In this document: positions 46,701-59,484 of the stretch, one piece after another
How positions within the stretch are numbered: the stretch's first letter is position 1
Layout of the letters: each line of letters starts with the position of its first letter
DNA from: Henricia sp. BOLD:AAB3569
Taxonomy: Eukaryota > Echinodermata > Asteroidea > Spinulosida > Echinasteridae
Reading direction: 5' to 3'
Assembly: GCA_037783545.1 (NCBI GenBank)
Contig: JBBELK010000297.1
Coordinates: 1,798,001-1,862,000 of the forward strand
Length of the DNA stretch: 64,000 nucleotides
Notes under the pieces: generated by a model
What the model was told of the DNA's origin: nothing
Seen by the model: the letters and a program-made list of their open reading frames with translations, nothing else
The model's database searches: none
Translations under genes and position numbers: made by a program

Positions 46701-49700
46701 TTTCTTGAATTAGACCCTGACTGCTCACCCAGACAAAGAAATATTAAAGTTTGAAAATTTCTGATTTTGAGAAAAATTATAAATGTTTTTAGCCAAAATG
46801 TCAATTTTTCATAGGATTTGGCTTCGAGAACTGCCGAAATAGGTTCAAAACGGGCTAAACTTTCGTTAGGAGTACTTTCTGAGACATTTTTAAAAAGGTA
46901 AATTTTTGGCCATTTTTGACAAAAATCGCTGGACTAACCCCTTATGATTTTTGTCATTTTTGGCCAAAAATTGTACGAATCAGATTTTCCTCATAATGTC
47001 AGGAAATGTTGCTTAGACCCAATAGATGTTATTTCTTGAATTAGACCCTGACTGCTCACCCAGACAAAAGAAATATTAAAATTTGAAAATTTCTGATTTT
47101 TAGGAAAATTATAAATGTTTTTGGCCAAAATGTCAATTTTTCATAGGATTTTGCTTCGAGAACTACGAAATAGGTTCAAAACGGGCTAAACTTTCGTTAG
47201 GAGTACCTTCTGAAACATTTTACAAAAAGTAAATTTTTGTCCATTTTTGCAAAAAATCACTGGACTAACCCCTTATGATTTTTGTCATTTTTGGCCAAAA
47301 ATTGTACGAATCAGATTTTCCTCATAATGTCAGGAAATGTTGCTTAGACCCAATAGATGTTATTTCTTGAATTAGACCCTGACTGCTCACCCAGACAAAG
47401 AAATATTAAAGTTTGAAAATTTCTGATTTTGAGGAAAATTATAAATGTTTTTAGCCAAAATGTCAATTTTTCATAGGATTTGGCTTCGAGAACTGCCGAA
47501 ATAGGTTCAAAACGGGCTAAACTTTCGTTAGGAGTACTTTCTGAGACATTTTTAAAAAGGTAAATTTTTGGCCATTTTTGACAAAAATCGCTGGACTAAC
47601 CCCTTATGATTTTTGTCATTTTTGGCCAAAAATTGTACGAATCAGATTTTCCTCATAATGTCAGGAAATGTTGCTTAGACCCATTAGATGTTATTTCTTG
47701 AATTAGACTCTGACTGCTCACCCAGACAAAGAAATATTAAAGTTTGAAAATTTCTGATTTTAAGGAAAATTATAAATGTTTTTGGCCAAAATGTCAATTT
47801 TTCATAGGATTTGGCTTCGAGAACTACCGAAATAGGTTCCAAACGGGCTAAACTTTCGTTAGGAGTACTTTGTGAGACATTTTACAAAAAGGTAAATTTT
47901 TGGCCATTTTTGCAAAAAATCACTGGACTAACCCCTTATGATTTTTGTCATTTTTGGCCAAAAATTGTACGAATCAGATTTTCCTCATAATGTCAGGAAA
48001 TGTTGCTTAGACCCAATAGATGTTATTTCTTGAATTAGACCCTGACTGCTCACCCAGACAAAGAAATATTAAAGTTTGAAAATTTCTGATTTTTAGGAAA
48101 ATTATAAATGTTTTTGGCCAAAATGTCAATTTTTCATAGGATTTTGCTTCGAGAACTACGAAATAGGTTCAAAACGGGCTAAACTTTCGTTAGGAGTACC
48201 TTCTGAAACATTTTACAAAAAGTAAATTTTTGTCCATTTTTGCAAAAAATCACTGGACTAACCCCTTATGATTTTTGTCATTTTTGGCCAAAAATTGTAC
48301 GAATCAGATTTTCCTCATAATGTCAGAAAATGTTGCTTAGACCCAATAGATGTTATTTCTTGAATTAGACCCTGACTGCTCACCCAGACAAAAAAAAATT
48401 AAAATTTGAAAATTTCTGATTTTTAGGAAAATTATAAATGTTTTTGGCCAAAATGTCAATTTTTCATAGGATTTTGCTTCGAGAACTACGAAATAGGTTC
48501 AAAACGGGCTAAACTTTCGTTAGGAGTACCTTCTGAAACATTTTACAAAAAGTAAATTTTTGTCCATTTTTGCAAAAAATCACTGGACTAACCCCTTATG
48601 ATTTTTGTCATTTTTGGCCAAAAATTGTACGAATCAGATTTTCCTCATAATGTCAGGAAATGTTGCTTAGACCCAATAGATGTTATTTCTTGAATTAGAC
48701 CCTGACTGCTCACCCAGACAAAGAAATATTAAAGTTTGAAAATTTCTGATTTTGAGAAAAATTATAAATGTTTTTAGCCAAAATGTCAATTTTTCATAGG
48801 ATTTGGCTTCGAGAACTGCCGAAATAGGTTCAAAACGGGCTAAACTTTCGTTAGGAGTACTTTCTGAGACATTTTTAAAAGGGTAAATTTTTGGCCATTT
48901 TTGACAAAAATCGCTGGACTAACCCCTTATGATTTTTGTCATTTTTGGCCAAAAATTGTACGAATCAGATTTTCCTCATAATGTCAGGAAATGTTGCTTA
49001 GACCCAATAGATGTTATTTCTTGAATTAGACCCTGACTGCTCACCCAGACAAAGAAATATTAAAATTTGAAAATTTCTGATTTTTAGGAAAATTATAAAT
49101 GTTTTTGGCCAAAATGTCAATTTTTCATAGGATTTTGCTTCGAGAACTACGAAATAGGTTCAAAACGGGCTAAACTTTCGTTAGGAGTACCTTCTGAAAC
49201 ATTTTACAAAAAGTAAATTTTTGTCCATTTTTGCAAAAAATCACTGGACTAACCCCTTATGATTTTTGTCATTTTTGGCCAAAAATTGTACGAATCAGAT
49301 TTTCCTCATAATGTCAGGAAATGTTGCTTAGACCCAATAGATGTTATTTCTTGAATTAGACCCTGACTGCTCACCCAGACAAAGAAATATTAAAGTTTGA
49401 AAATTTCTGATTTTGAGGAAAATTATAAATGTTTTTAGCCAAAATGTCAATTTTTCATAGGATTTGGCTTCGAGAACTGCCGAAATAGGTTCAAAACGGG
49501 CTAAACTTTCGTTAGGAGTACTTTCTGAGACATTTTTAAAAAGGTAAATTTTTGGCCATTTTTGACAAAAATCGCTGGACTAACCCCTTATGATTTTTGT
49601 CATTTTTGGCCAAAAATTGTACGAATCAGATTTTCCTCATAATGTCAGGAAATGTTGCTTAGACCCAATAGATGTTATTTCTTGAATTAGACCCTGACTG

Positions 49701-52700
49701 CTCACCCAGACAAAGAAATATTAAAGTTTGAAAATTTCTGATTTTGAGAAAAATTATAAATGTTTTTAGCCAAAATGTCAATTTTTCATAGGATTTGGCT
49801 TCGAGAACTGCCGAAATAGGTTCAAAACGGGCTAAACTTTCGTTAGGAGTACTTTCTGAGACATTTTTAAAAAGGTAAATTTTTGGCCATTTTTGACAAA
49901 AATCGCTGGACTAACCCCTTATGATTTTTGTCATTTTTGGCCAAAAATTGTACGAATCAGATTTTCCTCATAATGTCAGGAAATGTTGCTTAGACCCAAT
50001 AGATGTTATTTCTTGAATTAGACCCTGACTGCTCACCCAGACAAAAGAAATATTAAAATTTGAAAATTTCTGATTTTTAGGAAAATTATAAATGTTTTTG
50101 GCCAAAATGTCAATTTTTCATAGGATTTTGCTTCGAGAACTACGAAATAGGTTCAAAACGGGCTAAACTTTCGTTAGGAGTACCTTCTGAAACATTTTAC
50201 AAAAAGTAAATTTTTGTCCATTTTTGCAAAAAATCACTGGACTAACCCCTTATGATTTTTGTCATTTTTGGCCAAAAATTGTACGAATCAGATTTTCCTC
50301 ATAATGTCAGGAAATGTTGCTTAGACCCAATAGATGTTATTTCTTGAATTAGACCCTGACTGCTCACCCAGACAAAGAAATATTAAAGTTTGAAAATTTC
50401 TGATTTTGAGGAAAATTATAAATGTTTTTAGCCAAAATGTCAATTTTTCATAGGATTTGGCTTCGAGAACTGCCGAAATAGGTTCAAAACGGGCTAAACT
50501 TTCGTTAGGAGTACTTTCTGAGACATTTTTAAAAAGGTAAATTTTTGGCCATTTTTGACAAAAATCGCTGGACTAACCCCTTATGATTTTTGTCATTTTT
50601 GGCCAAAAATTGTACGAATCAGATTTTCCTCATAATGTCAGGAAATGTTGCTTAGACCCATTAGATGTTATTTCTTGAATTAGACTCTGACTGCTCACCC
50701 AGACAAAGAAATATTAAAATTTGAAAATTTCTGATTTTTAGGAAAATTATAAATGTTTTTGGCCAAAATGTCAATTTTTCATAGGATTTTGCTTCGAGAA
50801 CTACGAAATAGGTTCAAAACGGGCTAAACTTTCGTTAGGAGTACCTTCTGAAACATTTTACAAAAAGTAAATTTTTGTCAATTTTTGCAAAAAATCACTG
50901 GACTAACCCCTTATGATTTTTGTCATTTTTGGCCAAAAATTGTACGAATCAGATTTTCCTCATAATGTCAGAAAATGTTGCTTAGACCCAATAGATGTTA
51001 TTTCTTGAATTAGACCCTGACTGCTCACCCAGACAAAGAAATATTAAAGTTTGAAAATTTCTGATTTTAAGGAAAATTATAAATGTTTTTGGCCAAAATG
51101 TCAATTTTTCATAGGATTTGGCTTCGAGAACTACCGAAATAGGTTCCAAACGGGCTAAACTTTCGTTAGGAGTACTTTGTGAGACATTTTACAAAAAGGT
51201 AAATTTTTGGCCATTTTTGCAAAAAATCACTGGACTAACCCCTTATGATTTTTGTCATTTTTGGCCAAAAATTGTACGAATCAGATTTTCCTCATAATGT
51301 CAGGAAATGTTGCTTAGACCCAATAGATGTTATTTCTTGAATTAGACCCTGACTGCTCACCCAGACAAAGAAATATTAAAGTTTGAAAATTTCTGATTTT
51401 GAGAAAAATTATAAATGTTTTTAGCCAAAATGTCAATTTTTCATAGGATTTGGCTTCGAGAACTGCCGAAATAGGTTCAAAACGGGCTAAACTTTCGTTA
51501 GGAGTACTTTCTGAGACATTTTTAAAAAGGTAAATTTTTGGCCATTTTTGACAAAAATCGCTGGACTAACCCCTTATGATTTTTGTCATTTTTGGCCAAA
51601 AATTGTACGAATCAGATTTTCCTCATAATGTCAGGAAATGTTGCTTAGACCCATTAGATGTTATTTCTTGAATTAGACTCTGACTGCTCACCCAGACAAA
51701 GAAATATTAAAATTTGAAAATTTCTGATTTTTAGGAAAATTATAAATGTTTTTGGCCAAAATGTCAATTTTTCATAGGATTTTGCTTCGAGAACTACGAA
51801 ATAGGTTCAAAACGGGCTAAACTTTCGTTAGGAGTACCTTCTGAAACATTTTACAAAAAGTAAATTTTTGTCAATTTTTGCAAAAAATCACTGGACTAAC
51901 CCCTTATGATTTTTGTCATTTTTGGCCAAAAATTGTACGAATCAGATTTTCCTCATAATGTCAGAAAATGTTGCTTAGACCCAATAGATGTTATTTCTTG
52001 AATTAGACCCTGACTGCTCACCCAGACAAAGAAATATTAAAGTTTGAAAATTTCTGATTTTAAGGAAAATTATAAATGTTTTTGGCCAAAATGTCAATTT
52101 TTCATAGGATTTGGCTTCGAGAACTACCGAAATAGGTTCCAAACGGGCTAAACTTTCGTTAGGAGTACTTTGTGAGACATTTTACAAAAAGGTAAATTTT
52201 TGGCCATTTTTGCAAAAAATCACTGGACTAACCCCTTATGATTTTTGTCATTTTTGGCCAAAAATTGTACGAATCAGATTTTCCTCATAATGTCAGGAAA
52301 TGTTGCTTAGACCCAATAGATGTTATTTCTTGAATTAGACCCTGACTGCTCACCCAGACAAAGAAATATTAAAGTTTGAAAATTTCTGATTTTGAGAAAA
52401 ATTATAAATGTTTTTAGCCAAAATGTCAATTTTTCATAGGATTTGGCTTCGAGAACTGCCGAAATAGGTTCAAAACGGGCTAAACTTTCGTTAGGAGTAC
52501 TTTCTGAGACATTTTTAAAAAGGTAAATTTTTGGCCATTTTTGACAAAAATCGCTGGACTAACCCCTTATGATTTTTGTCATTTTTGGCCAAAAATTGTA
52601 CGAATCAGATTTTCCTCATAATGTCAGGAAATGTTGCTTAGACCCATTAGATGTTATTTCTTGAATTAGACTCTGACTGCTCACCCAGACAAAGAAATAT

Positions 52701-53639
52701 TAAAATTTGAAAATTTCTGATTTTTAGGAAAATTATAAATGTTTTTGGCCAAAATGTCAATTTTTCATAGGATTTTGCTTCGAGAACTACGAAATAGGTT
52801 CAAAACGGGCTAAACTTTCGTTAGGAGTACCTTCTGAAACATTTTACAAAAAGTAAATTTTTGTCCATTTTTGCAAAAAATCACTGGACTAACCCCTTAT
52901 GATTTTTGTCATTTTTGGCCAAAAATTGTACGAATCAGATTTTCCTCATAATGTCAGAAAATGTTGCTTAGACCCAATAGATGTTATTTCTTAAATTAGA
53001 CCCTGACTGCTCACCCAGACAAAGAAATATTAAAGTTTGAAAATTTCTGATTTTGAGGAAAATTATAAATGTTTTTAGCCAAAATGTCAATTTTTCATAG
53101 GATTTGGCTTCGAGAACTGCCGAAATAGGTTCAAAACGGGCTAAACTTTCGTTAGGAGTACTTTCTGAGACATTTTTAAAAAGGTAAATTTTTGGCCATT
53201 TTTGACAAAAATCGCTGGACTAACCCCTTATGATTTTTGTCATTTTTGGCCAAAAATTGTACGAATCAGATTTTCCTCATAACGTCAGGAAATGTTGCTT
53301 AGACCCAATAGATGTTATTTCTTGAATTAGACCCTGACTGCTCACCCAGACAAAGAAATATTAAAGTTTGAAAATTTCTGATTTTGAGGAAAATTATAAA
53401 TGTTTTTGGCCAAAATGTCAATTTTTCATAGGATTTGGCTTCGAGAACTACCGAAATAGGTTCCAAACGGGCTAAAGTTTCGTTAGGAGTACTTTCTGAG
53501 ACATTTTACAAAAAGGTAAATTTTTGGTCATTTTTGACAAAAATCGCTGGACTAACCCCTTATGATTTTTGTCATTTTTGGCCAAAAATTGTACGAATCA
53601 GATTTTCCTCATAATGTCAGGAAATGTTGCTTAGACCCA
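34785..53639 (+). repeat. 331-bp satellite, about 57 monomers with higher-order structure
   Basis: GACTAACCCC recurs at 34811, 35142, 35473, 35804 and onwards. Three main variants differ in the middle (GAACTGCCGAAAT, GAACTACCGAAAT, GAACTACGAAAT) and end (GACAAAAATCGCTGG or GCAAAAAATCACTGG). They alternate as dimers, and at 50.4-52.8 kb as a trimer repeating every 990 bp or so. A few monomers are truncated (near 38450, 38705, 39345, 42970). GACAAAAATC and GATTTTTGTC form a 10-bp stem in many monomers. No coding potential. Confidence 0.98.
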
Positions 53640-54086
53640 GCACTACCGAAACATCCAAAATGGTGCTTCCTCATTACTGTATAGTCTATGGCCATTGGCT
53701 CAGCACTAGCGAAACATTGCCATTGCACTTGCACTAGCGAAACATCCAAAACAGTGTTTACTCATTACTGCACAGCCTATTGCCATTGGCCCAGCACTAG
53801 CGAAACATCCAAAACGCCGTTTCCTCTTTACTGCACAAGTCCATTGCACTTGCACTAGCGAAACATCCAAAACAGCGTTTACTCATTACTGTATAGTCTA
53901 TGGCCATTGGCTCAGCACTAGCGGAACATCCAAAACGCCGTTTCCTCTTTACTGCACAGCCTATTGCCATTGCACCTGCACTAGCGAAACAGCCAAAACA
54001 GTGTTTACTCATTACTGCAGAGTCTATGGCCATTGGCCCAGCACTAGCGAAACATCCAAAACGCCGTTTCCTCTTTACTGCACAAG
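53640..54086 (+). repeat. 61-bp repeat array, left part
   Basis: Units contain CACTAGCGAAACATCCAAAA followed by either CGCCGTTTCCTCTTTACTGC or CAGTGTTTACTCATTACTG, alternating to give a dimer of about 123 bp. It abuts the 331-bp satellite directly. Open frames on both strands are by-products. Confidence 0.9.
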
Positions 54087-54088
54087 TA

Positions 54089-54939
54089 CACTCGGCAAAA
54101 GAAGTTCTTGGACACTGGTAAAAGTTCAAATAATTTTTAAAAATAATTCATAAAAAGCACATTATTGTATATCAATATGACCACACAATAGTTCTCTACC
54201 AGCATGATATTGAATTAACACGTGAGCAATCATGCATGGCTGGTTACACGCATTGAACAATAGCAAGTACAGTAACAGAAAATTGCAAGAAATGGAGCAT
54301 TCAAATGCTAATAATCATGTCCAGCCAGGTGACTCTCTTCAAGATGTCAGGCGTTATCTCCTTGAAGAATGGGACAACATCACACCAGAGCAAATCCGCC
54401 GACTTGTGAGAAGCATGCGACGTCGATGTGCTGCACTTATTCAGAGCCAGGGAGGACAAACAAGATATTGAACTGTTTTGGATTATGCCGAGATACTGAA
54501 ATTTGACATTTTTATCATTGCCTAAATTTTGTTAACAATTCCAGTGGAATAATGATGCATCCAAGATGGATAATTTCCTCTTCTTTTCAAAATGGCATTT
54601 AATTTTGACTTGACAATGTGCACGGGATTTGTTCAATAATGAACCCCCAGCAAAGAAACATACTGCTTTTTTCTTTCAATGGATCATTATGCCACATAAA
54701 CTGTTTCACAATTGAATAACTGAATTAATGCTCCATTTCTTGCAATTTTCTGTTACTGTACTTGCTATTGTTTAATGCGTGTAACCAGCCATGCATGATT
54801 GCTCACGCGTTAACTCCATATCATGCTGGTAGAGAACTATTGTGTGGTCATATTGATATACAATAATGTGCTTTTTATGAATTATTTTTAAAAATTATTT
54901 GAACTTTTACAAGTGTCCAAGAACTTCTTTTGCCGAGTG
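54089..54939 (+). mobile_element. Tc1/mariner-type element with 212-bp inverted repeats
   Basis: The inverted repeats 54089-54300 and 54728-54939 start CACTCGGCAAAAGAAGTTCT and differ at only a handful of positions. TA duplications lie at 54087-54088 and 54940-54941. The interior keeps only the 3' end of a transposase gene, so this is a deletion derivative. It sits inside the 61-bp array, which resumes after it. Confidence 0.93.
54292..54471 (+). pseudogene. Tc1/mariner transposase C-terminal remnant
   Basis: About 59 codons (MEHSNANNHVQPGDSLQDV and onwards). The tail is typical of Tc1-type DDE transposases: LLEEWDNITPEQIRRLVRSM, then RRRCAALIQSQGGQTRY and a stop. The DNA-binding and DDE catalytic parts are absent. 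Confidence 0.85.
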
Positions 54940-54941
54940 TA

Positions 54942-55091
54942 TATTGATTGCCATTGCACCTGCACTAGCGAAACATCAAAAACAGTGTTTACTCATTACT
55001 GCAGAGTCTATGGCCATTGGCTCAGCACTAGCGAAACAGCCAAAACGCCGTTTCCTCTTTACTGCACAGCCTATTGCCATTGCACCTGCAC
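54942..55091 (+). repeat. 61-bp repeat array, right part
   Basis: Continuation of 53640-54086 after the Tc1-type insertion (CCTGCACTAGCGAAACATC). It ends in CCTGCACT, fused directly to the first 116-bp unit. Confidence 0.9.
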
Positions 55092-57369
55092 TGGTATTTT
55101 CGGAATCAGCGTCGAAAGGCGAGTTCAAAAATACCACTTTGGACACCGTCCGACAAAAACTGAATAGTGGTCATTTTTTGTCCAAAATGGCCGAAACTGA
55201 CCAGGTGTGGTATTTTTGGAATCAGCGTCGAAAGGCGAGTTCAAAAATACCACTTTGGACACCGTCCGACCAAAACTGAATAGTGGTAATTTTTTGTCCA
55301 AAATGGCCGAAACTGACCATTTTGTGTGGTATTTTCGGAATCAGCGTCGAAAGGCGAGTTCAAAAATACCACTTTGGACACCGTCCGACCAAAACTGAAT
55401 AGTGGTCAGTTTTTTGTCCAAAATGGCCGAAACTGACCATGTGTGGTATTTTCGGAATCAGCGTCGAAAGGCGAGTTCAAAAATACCACTTTGGACACCG
55501 TCCGACCAAAACTGAATAGTGGTCATTTTTTGTCCAAAATGGCCGAAACTGACCATGTGTAGTATTTTCGGAATCAGCGTCGAAAGGCGAGTTCAAAAAT
55601 ACCACTTTGGACACCGTCCGACCAAAACTGAATAGTGGTCATTTTTTGTCCAAAATGGCCGAAACTGACCAGGTGTGGTATTTTCGGAATCAGCGTCGAA
55701 AGGCGAGTTCAAAAATACCACTTTGGACACCGTCCGACCAAAACTGAATAGTGGTCATTTTTTGTCCAAAATGGCCGAAACTGACCAGGTGTGGTATTGT
55801 CGGAATCAGCGTCGAAAGGCGAGTTCAAAAATACCACTTTGGACACCTTCCGAGCAAAACTGAATAGTGGTCAGTTTTTTTCCAAAATGGCCGAAACTGA
55901 CCATGTGTGGTATTTTCGGAATCAGTGTCGACAGGCGAGTTCAAAAATACCACTTTGGATACCGTCCGACCAAAACTGAATACTGGTAATTTTTTTTCCA
56001 AAATGGTCGAAACTGACCATGTGTGGTATTTTCCGAATCAGTGTCGACAGGCGAGTTCAAAAATACCACTTTGGACACCGTCCGACCAAAACTGAATACT
56101 GGTCATTTTTTGTCCAAAATGGCCGAAACTGACCAGGTGTGGTATTTTCGGAATCAGCGTCGAAAGGCGAGTTCAAAAATACCACTTTGGACACCGTCCG
56201 ACCAAAACTGAATAGTGGTCATTTTTTGTCTAAAATGGCCGAAACTGACCAGGTGTGGTATTTTCGGAATCAGCGTCGAAAGGCGAGTTCAAAAATACCA
56301 CTTTGGACACCTTCCGAGCAAAACTGAATAGTGGTCAGTTTTTTTCCAAAATGGCCGAAACTGACCAGGTGTGGTATTTTCGGAATCAGCGTCGAAAGGC
56401 GAGTTCAAAAATACCACTTTGGACACCGTCCGACCAAAACTGAATAGTGGTCATTTTTTGTCCAAAATGGCCGAAACTGACCATGTGTGGTATTTTCGGA
56501 ATCAGCGTCGAAAGGCGAGTTCAAAAATACCACTTTGGACACCGTCCGACCAAAACTGAATAGTGGTCATTTTTTGTCCAAAATGGCCGAAACTGACCAT
56601 GTGTGGTATTTTCGGAATCAGCGTCGAAAGGCGAGTTCAAAAATACCACTTTGGACACCTTCCGAGCAAAACTGAATAGTGGTCAGTTTTTTGTCCAAAA
56701 TGGCCGAAACTGACCATGTGTGGTATTTTCGGAATCAGCGTCGAAAGGCGAGTTCAAAAATACCACTTTGGACACCGTCCGACCAAAACTGAATAGTGGT
56801 CATTTTTTGTCCAAAATGGCCGAAACTGACCATGTGTAGTATTTTCGGAATCAGCGTCGAAAGGCGAGTTCAAAAATACCACTTTGGACACCGTCCGACC
56901 AAAACTGAATAGTGGTCATTTTTTGTCCAAAATGGCCGAAACTGACCAGGTGTGGTATTTTCGGAATCAGCGTCGAAAGGCGAGTTCAAAAATACCACTT
57001 TGGACACCGTCCGACCAAAACTGAATAGTGGTCATTTTTTGTCCAAAATGGCCGAAACTGACCAGGTGTGGTATTGTCGGAATCAGCGTCGAAAGGCGAG
57101 TTCAAAAATACCACTTTGGACACCTTCCGAGCAAAACTGAATAGTGGTCAGTTTTTTTCCAAAATGGCCGAAACTGACCATGTGTGGTATTTTCGGAATC
57201 AGTGTCGACAGGCGAGTTCAAAAATACCACTTTGGATACCGTCCGACCAAAACTGAATACTGGTAATTTTTTTCCAAAATGGTCGAAACTGACCATGTGT
57301 GGTATTTTCCGAATCAGTGTCGACAGGCGAGTTTAAAAATACCACTTTGGACACCGTCCGACCAAAAAA
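55092..57369 (+). repeat. 116-bp satellite (about 20 copies)
   Basis: Units contain GTGTGGTATTTTCGGAATCA, ACCACTTTGGACACCGTCCG and TGTCCAAAATGGCCGAAACT. TGGTATTTT and AAAATACCA in each unit can form a hairpin around a GTCGAAAGGC loop. Units at 55675 and 55791 recur with the same private variants at 56952 and 57068, showing an 11-unit (1,277-bp) block duplication. The repeated 62-codon open frames are by-products. Confidence 0.97.
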
Positions 57370-59140
57370 GAACATTAACTATCAGAACTAAAAACTAAAA
57401 TATGTGTTGAGCCAACAAAGTGTAGGACTGGTAACCAGTTGCATGCTCTATATTTCCCTGGTTCCTGCATCCATTGCTGCACACTTGTACTGTGCATACT
57501 TGTGCAGCAATGGGAACCAGTTTGGCTTGGATGCACATGTGGCATTTCTTCCAATTTCCTGTGTGGCAGCTTTTATTCTCCCACGAAAATCGACTGATAA
57601 AGTGTGATCTGGCTGTCCTAACTAACCTTGCATTATATTTGCATGTTGCATCAGTTCTTCAGTACAATTGTGGGTATGTATCATGTCATGAATTTGTTCA
57701 GTTGTTTGGAAATTTGAAATTTTAAGGTCAGTATTTTACGCCAAATCTGACATGTATCACTTAAGGAGTTAGGTCAACTCGACCGTTTACCAGCACGTGG
57801 CTTGTAGTTCTATTTCATTTGTGTATAGAACGCGAAACCTTTTGTACATTTGATCATGATTGTATGCTTTTAGGGTTTTATCTCAGAAGACAAATGATCA
57901 ATTCCCAGCATTCATAAACGTGGATTTTTAAAGCATTTTTTTTTATCACAAACATGACAAACGATTGACATCGTACTGTAACGGGTGCAGGTCAACTCGA
58001 CTGTTTGCCAACTTGACTCGGACAAACTCGACCGTTGTACCAACTTTACTGTTGTCCAACTCGACCGTCTTGCGTTCGAAAATTTTTGCAAAGAGTCTTA
58101 TAATTGATCTTACACTTTGTTCTTGTGTTTTTCACCAGAATCAGTTCGACGACATGCTGGATACGAAAATTCTAGCCGAGAGGCCATTCAAGAAGCTGCA
58201 GCTAATCATCTGCGCAACATATTCGACCTATAGATGGCCGAGGAACAGCAAGAAAGTCAATGTGTAAATCTTCAGGATCTACAGACGGGTACTACTACAG
58301 GATCTACAAGTACTACTTCAGGATCTACAGGAGAGTCGTAGCCTGCATGTGCCGGCACAAGAGGGTCAGCAGGGACTTGGAAATCCGTGACGTCACCGCG
58401 CGCGCACTGGGTACACTAATATGGTCAGTTTCACAACGGATTTCTGCCGTATGCAAAGTGACGCATCGTGAAAAATGCGCTATAAAACATCACACGAGCC
58501 TCTTCGGAAAACACCTTGTGCTGTATATATTTTAATAGTGCTGTTACAGTTGTGCGTACAATGGACATATATGACGGATGAAAAATCGACGTTCGAGTAG
58601 ACCTTGGATAAACTCTTCAATCATCCATCAATTTGATGTACAGAACTTTAGTTTGATTTTTCTTTTACATTGAAAACATTTTTAACCCCGACCATGTTTG
58701 TTTCTCCCTCCATGCCCTGACGTAAGGCAATTTCCTCTTTGTTTTAATTGTGCAACAAGTTTACAGTGCATGGTTGTAGTTATGCAATTGAATTGAACCT
58801 CAATAATAAGAGCAATATTAATACAACATTCTGCTAATCCGACAATTTTTGGTCTTTTTTTTCTTGAGAATACAAGTTTATCTCATTTGTAAAAATCTAG
58901 ATTCATCTTATTAACGCGGTTTGAATCCACCGGATAACTATTTTATGGACGTTCCTTTCAAGCAAGCAGATAAACTGAGTAGATACACATGTAGGCGTGT
59001 ACTTTTTAAAATGATATTCCTTTTGGTAAATATTTCAGCTAATGGAAAAAAAAAAATAATTTTCTGACCAATGTACATGTATTTTTTAAAAATAAATTGA
59101 GGTTTACTAGAATTCGTCTGTTTCTTCTGGTGGTAATTAA
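57370..59140. other. Non-coding region with degenerate CAACTCGACCGT repeats
   Basis: No gene is supported. AACTCGACCGTTT-like words recur at 57775-58075, and GGATCTACAG/TACTACTACAGG words at 58275-58335. A short frame at 58141-58231 (SREAIQEAAANHLRNIF, then stop) looks protein-like, possibly the tail of a transposase, but I cannot assign it. Confidence 0.45.
57459..57526. repeat. Short strong hairpin
   Basis: CCATTGCTGCACA and TGTGCAGCAATGG form a perfect 13-bp stem with a 17-bp loop, extended by outer CTGGTTC/GAACCAG arms. Confidence 0.6.
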
Positions 59141-59149
59141 TGTATATGG

Positions 59150-59405
59150 CAGTTGGAACCTTGTTGGAAATTCGTTGGATGCTCGTATATTACGTTGGAG
59201 CAACGTTGGATGTTTGTTGGATTTGCATCCAGTTTCGTTGGATGTCGAACGTAAATCCAACGTTGGAGCAACGTTGGATCCAACGATGCTGCAACGTTGT
59301 CTCAACGTGCAAAATAACGTTGGTCCAACGTTGCCAGACAACGTTGATCCAACGTTGTGATTAGGATTTGACAATGATGGATCAACGTTGTACCAACGTT
59401 GTCTT
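59150..59405. repeat. Cluster of AACGTTGG/CCAACGTT palindromic words
   Basis: More than ten irregularly spaced copies of GTTGGA/TCCAACGTT, including the palindrome-like CCAACGTTGGA. There is no fixed period. Open frames on both strands result from it. Confidence 0.85.
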
Positions 59406-59484
59406 GCTACCTGGGCGCTGCTGCAGCTGCACTCCGCTGCTGCAGCTGCACTCCGCTGCTGAAGTATGAGAAGTATGAGAAGAA

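Noticed and set aside
34785..53639. CENP-B box in the 331-bp satellite
   Set aside because: CTTTCGTTAGGAGTAC and GGCTTCGAGAACTGCCG do not match the core TTCG-4-A-2-CGGG spacing.
53797..54129. Minus-strand frame of 110 codons with cysteine/phenylalanine repeats
   Set aside because: It lies entirely in the 61-bp tandem array and has an equally open opposite strand.
55675..56675. Series of 62-codon plus-strand frames
   Set aside because: The same frame recurs once per 116-bp satellite unit. There is no start context or conservation argument for coding.
58141..58231. Short protein-like frame ending ANHLRNIFDL, possibly a transposase tail
   Set aside because: Too short to assign. No catalytic motif or matching upstream coding sequence was seen.
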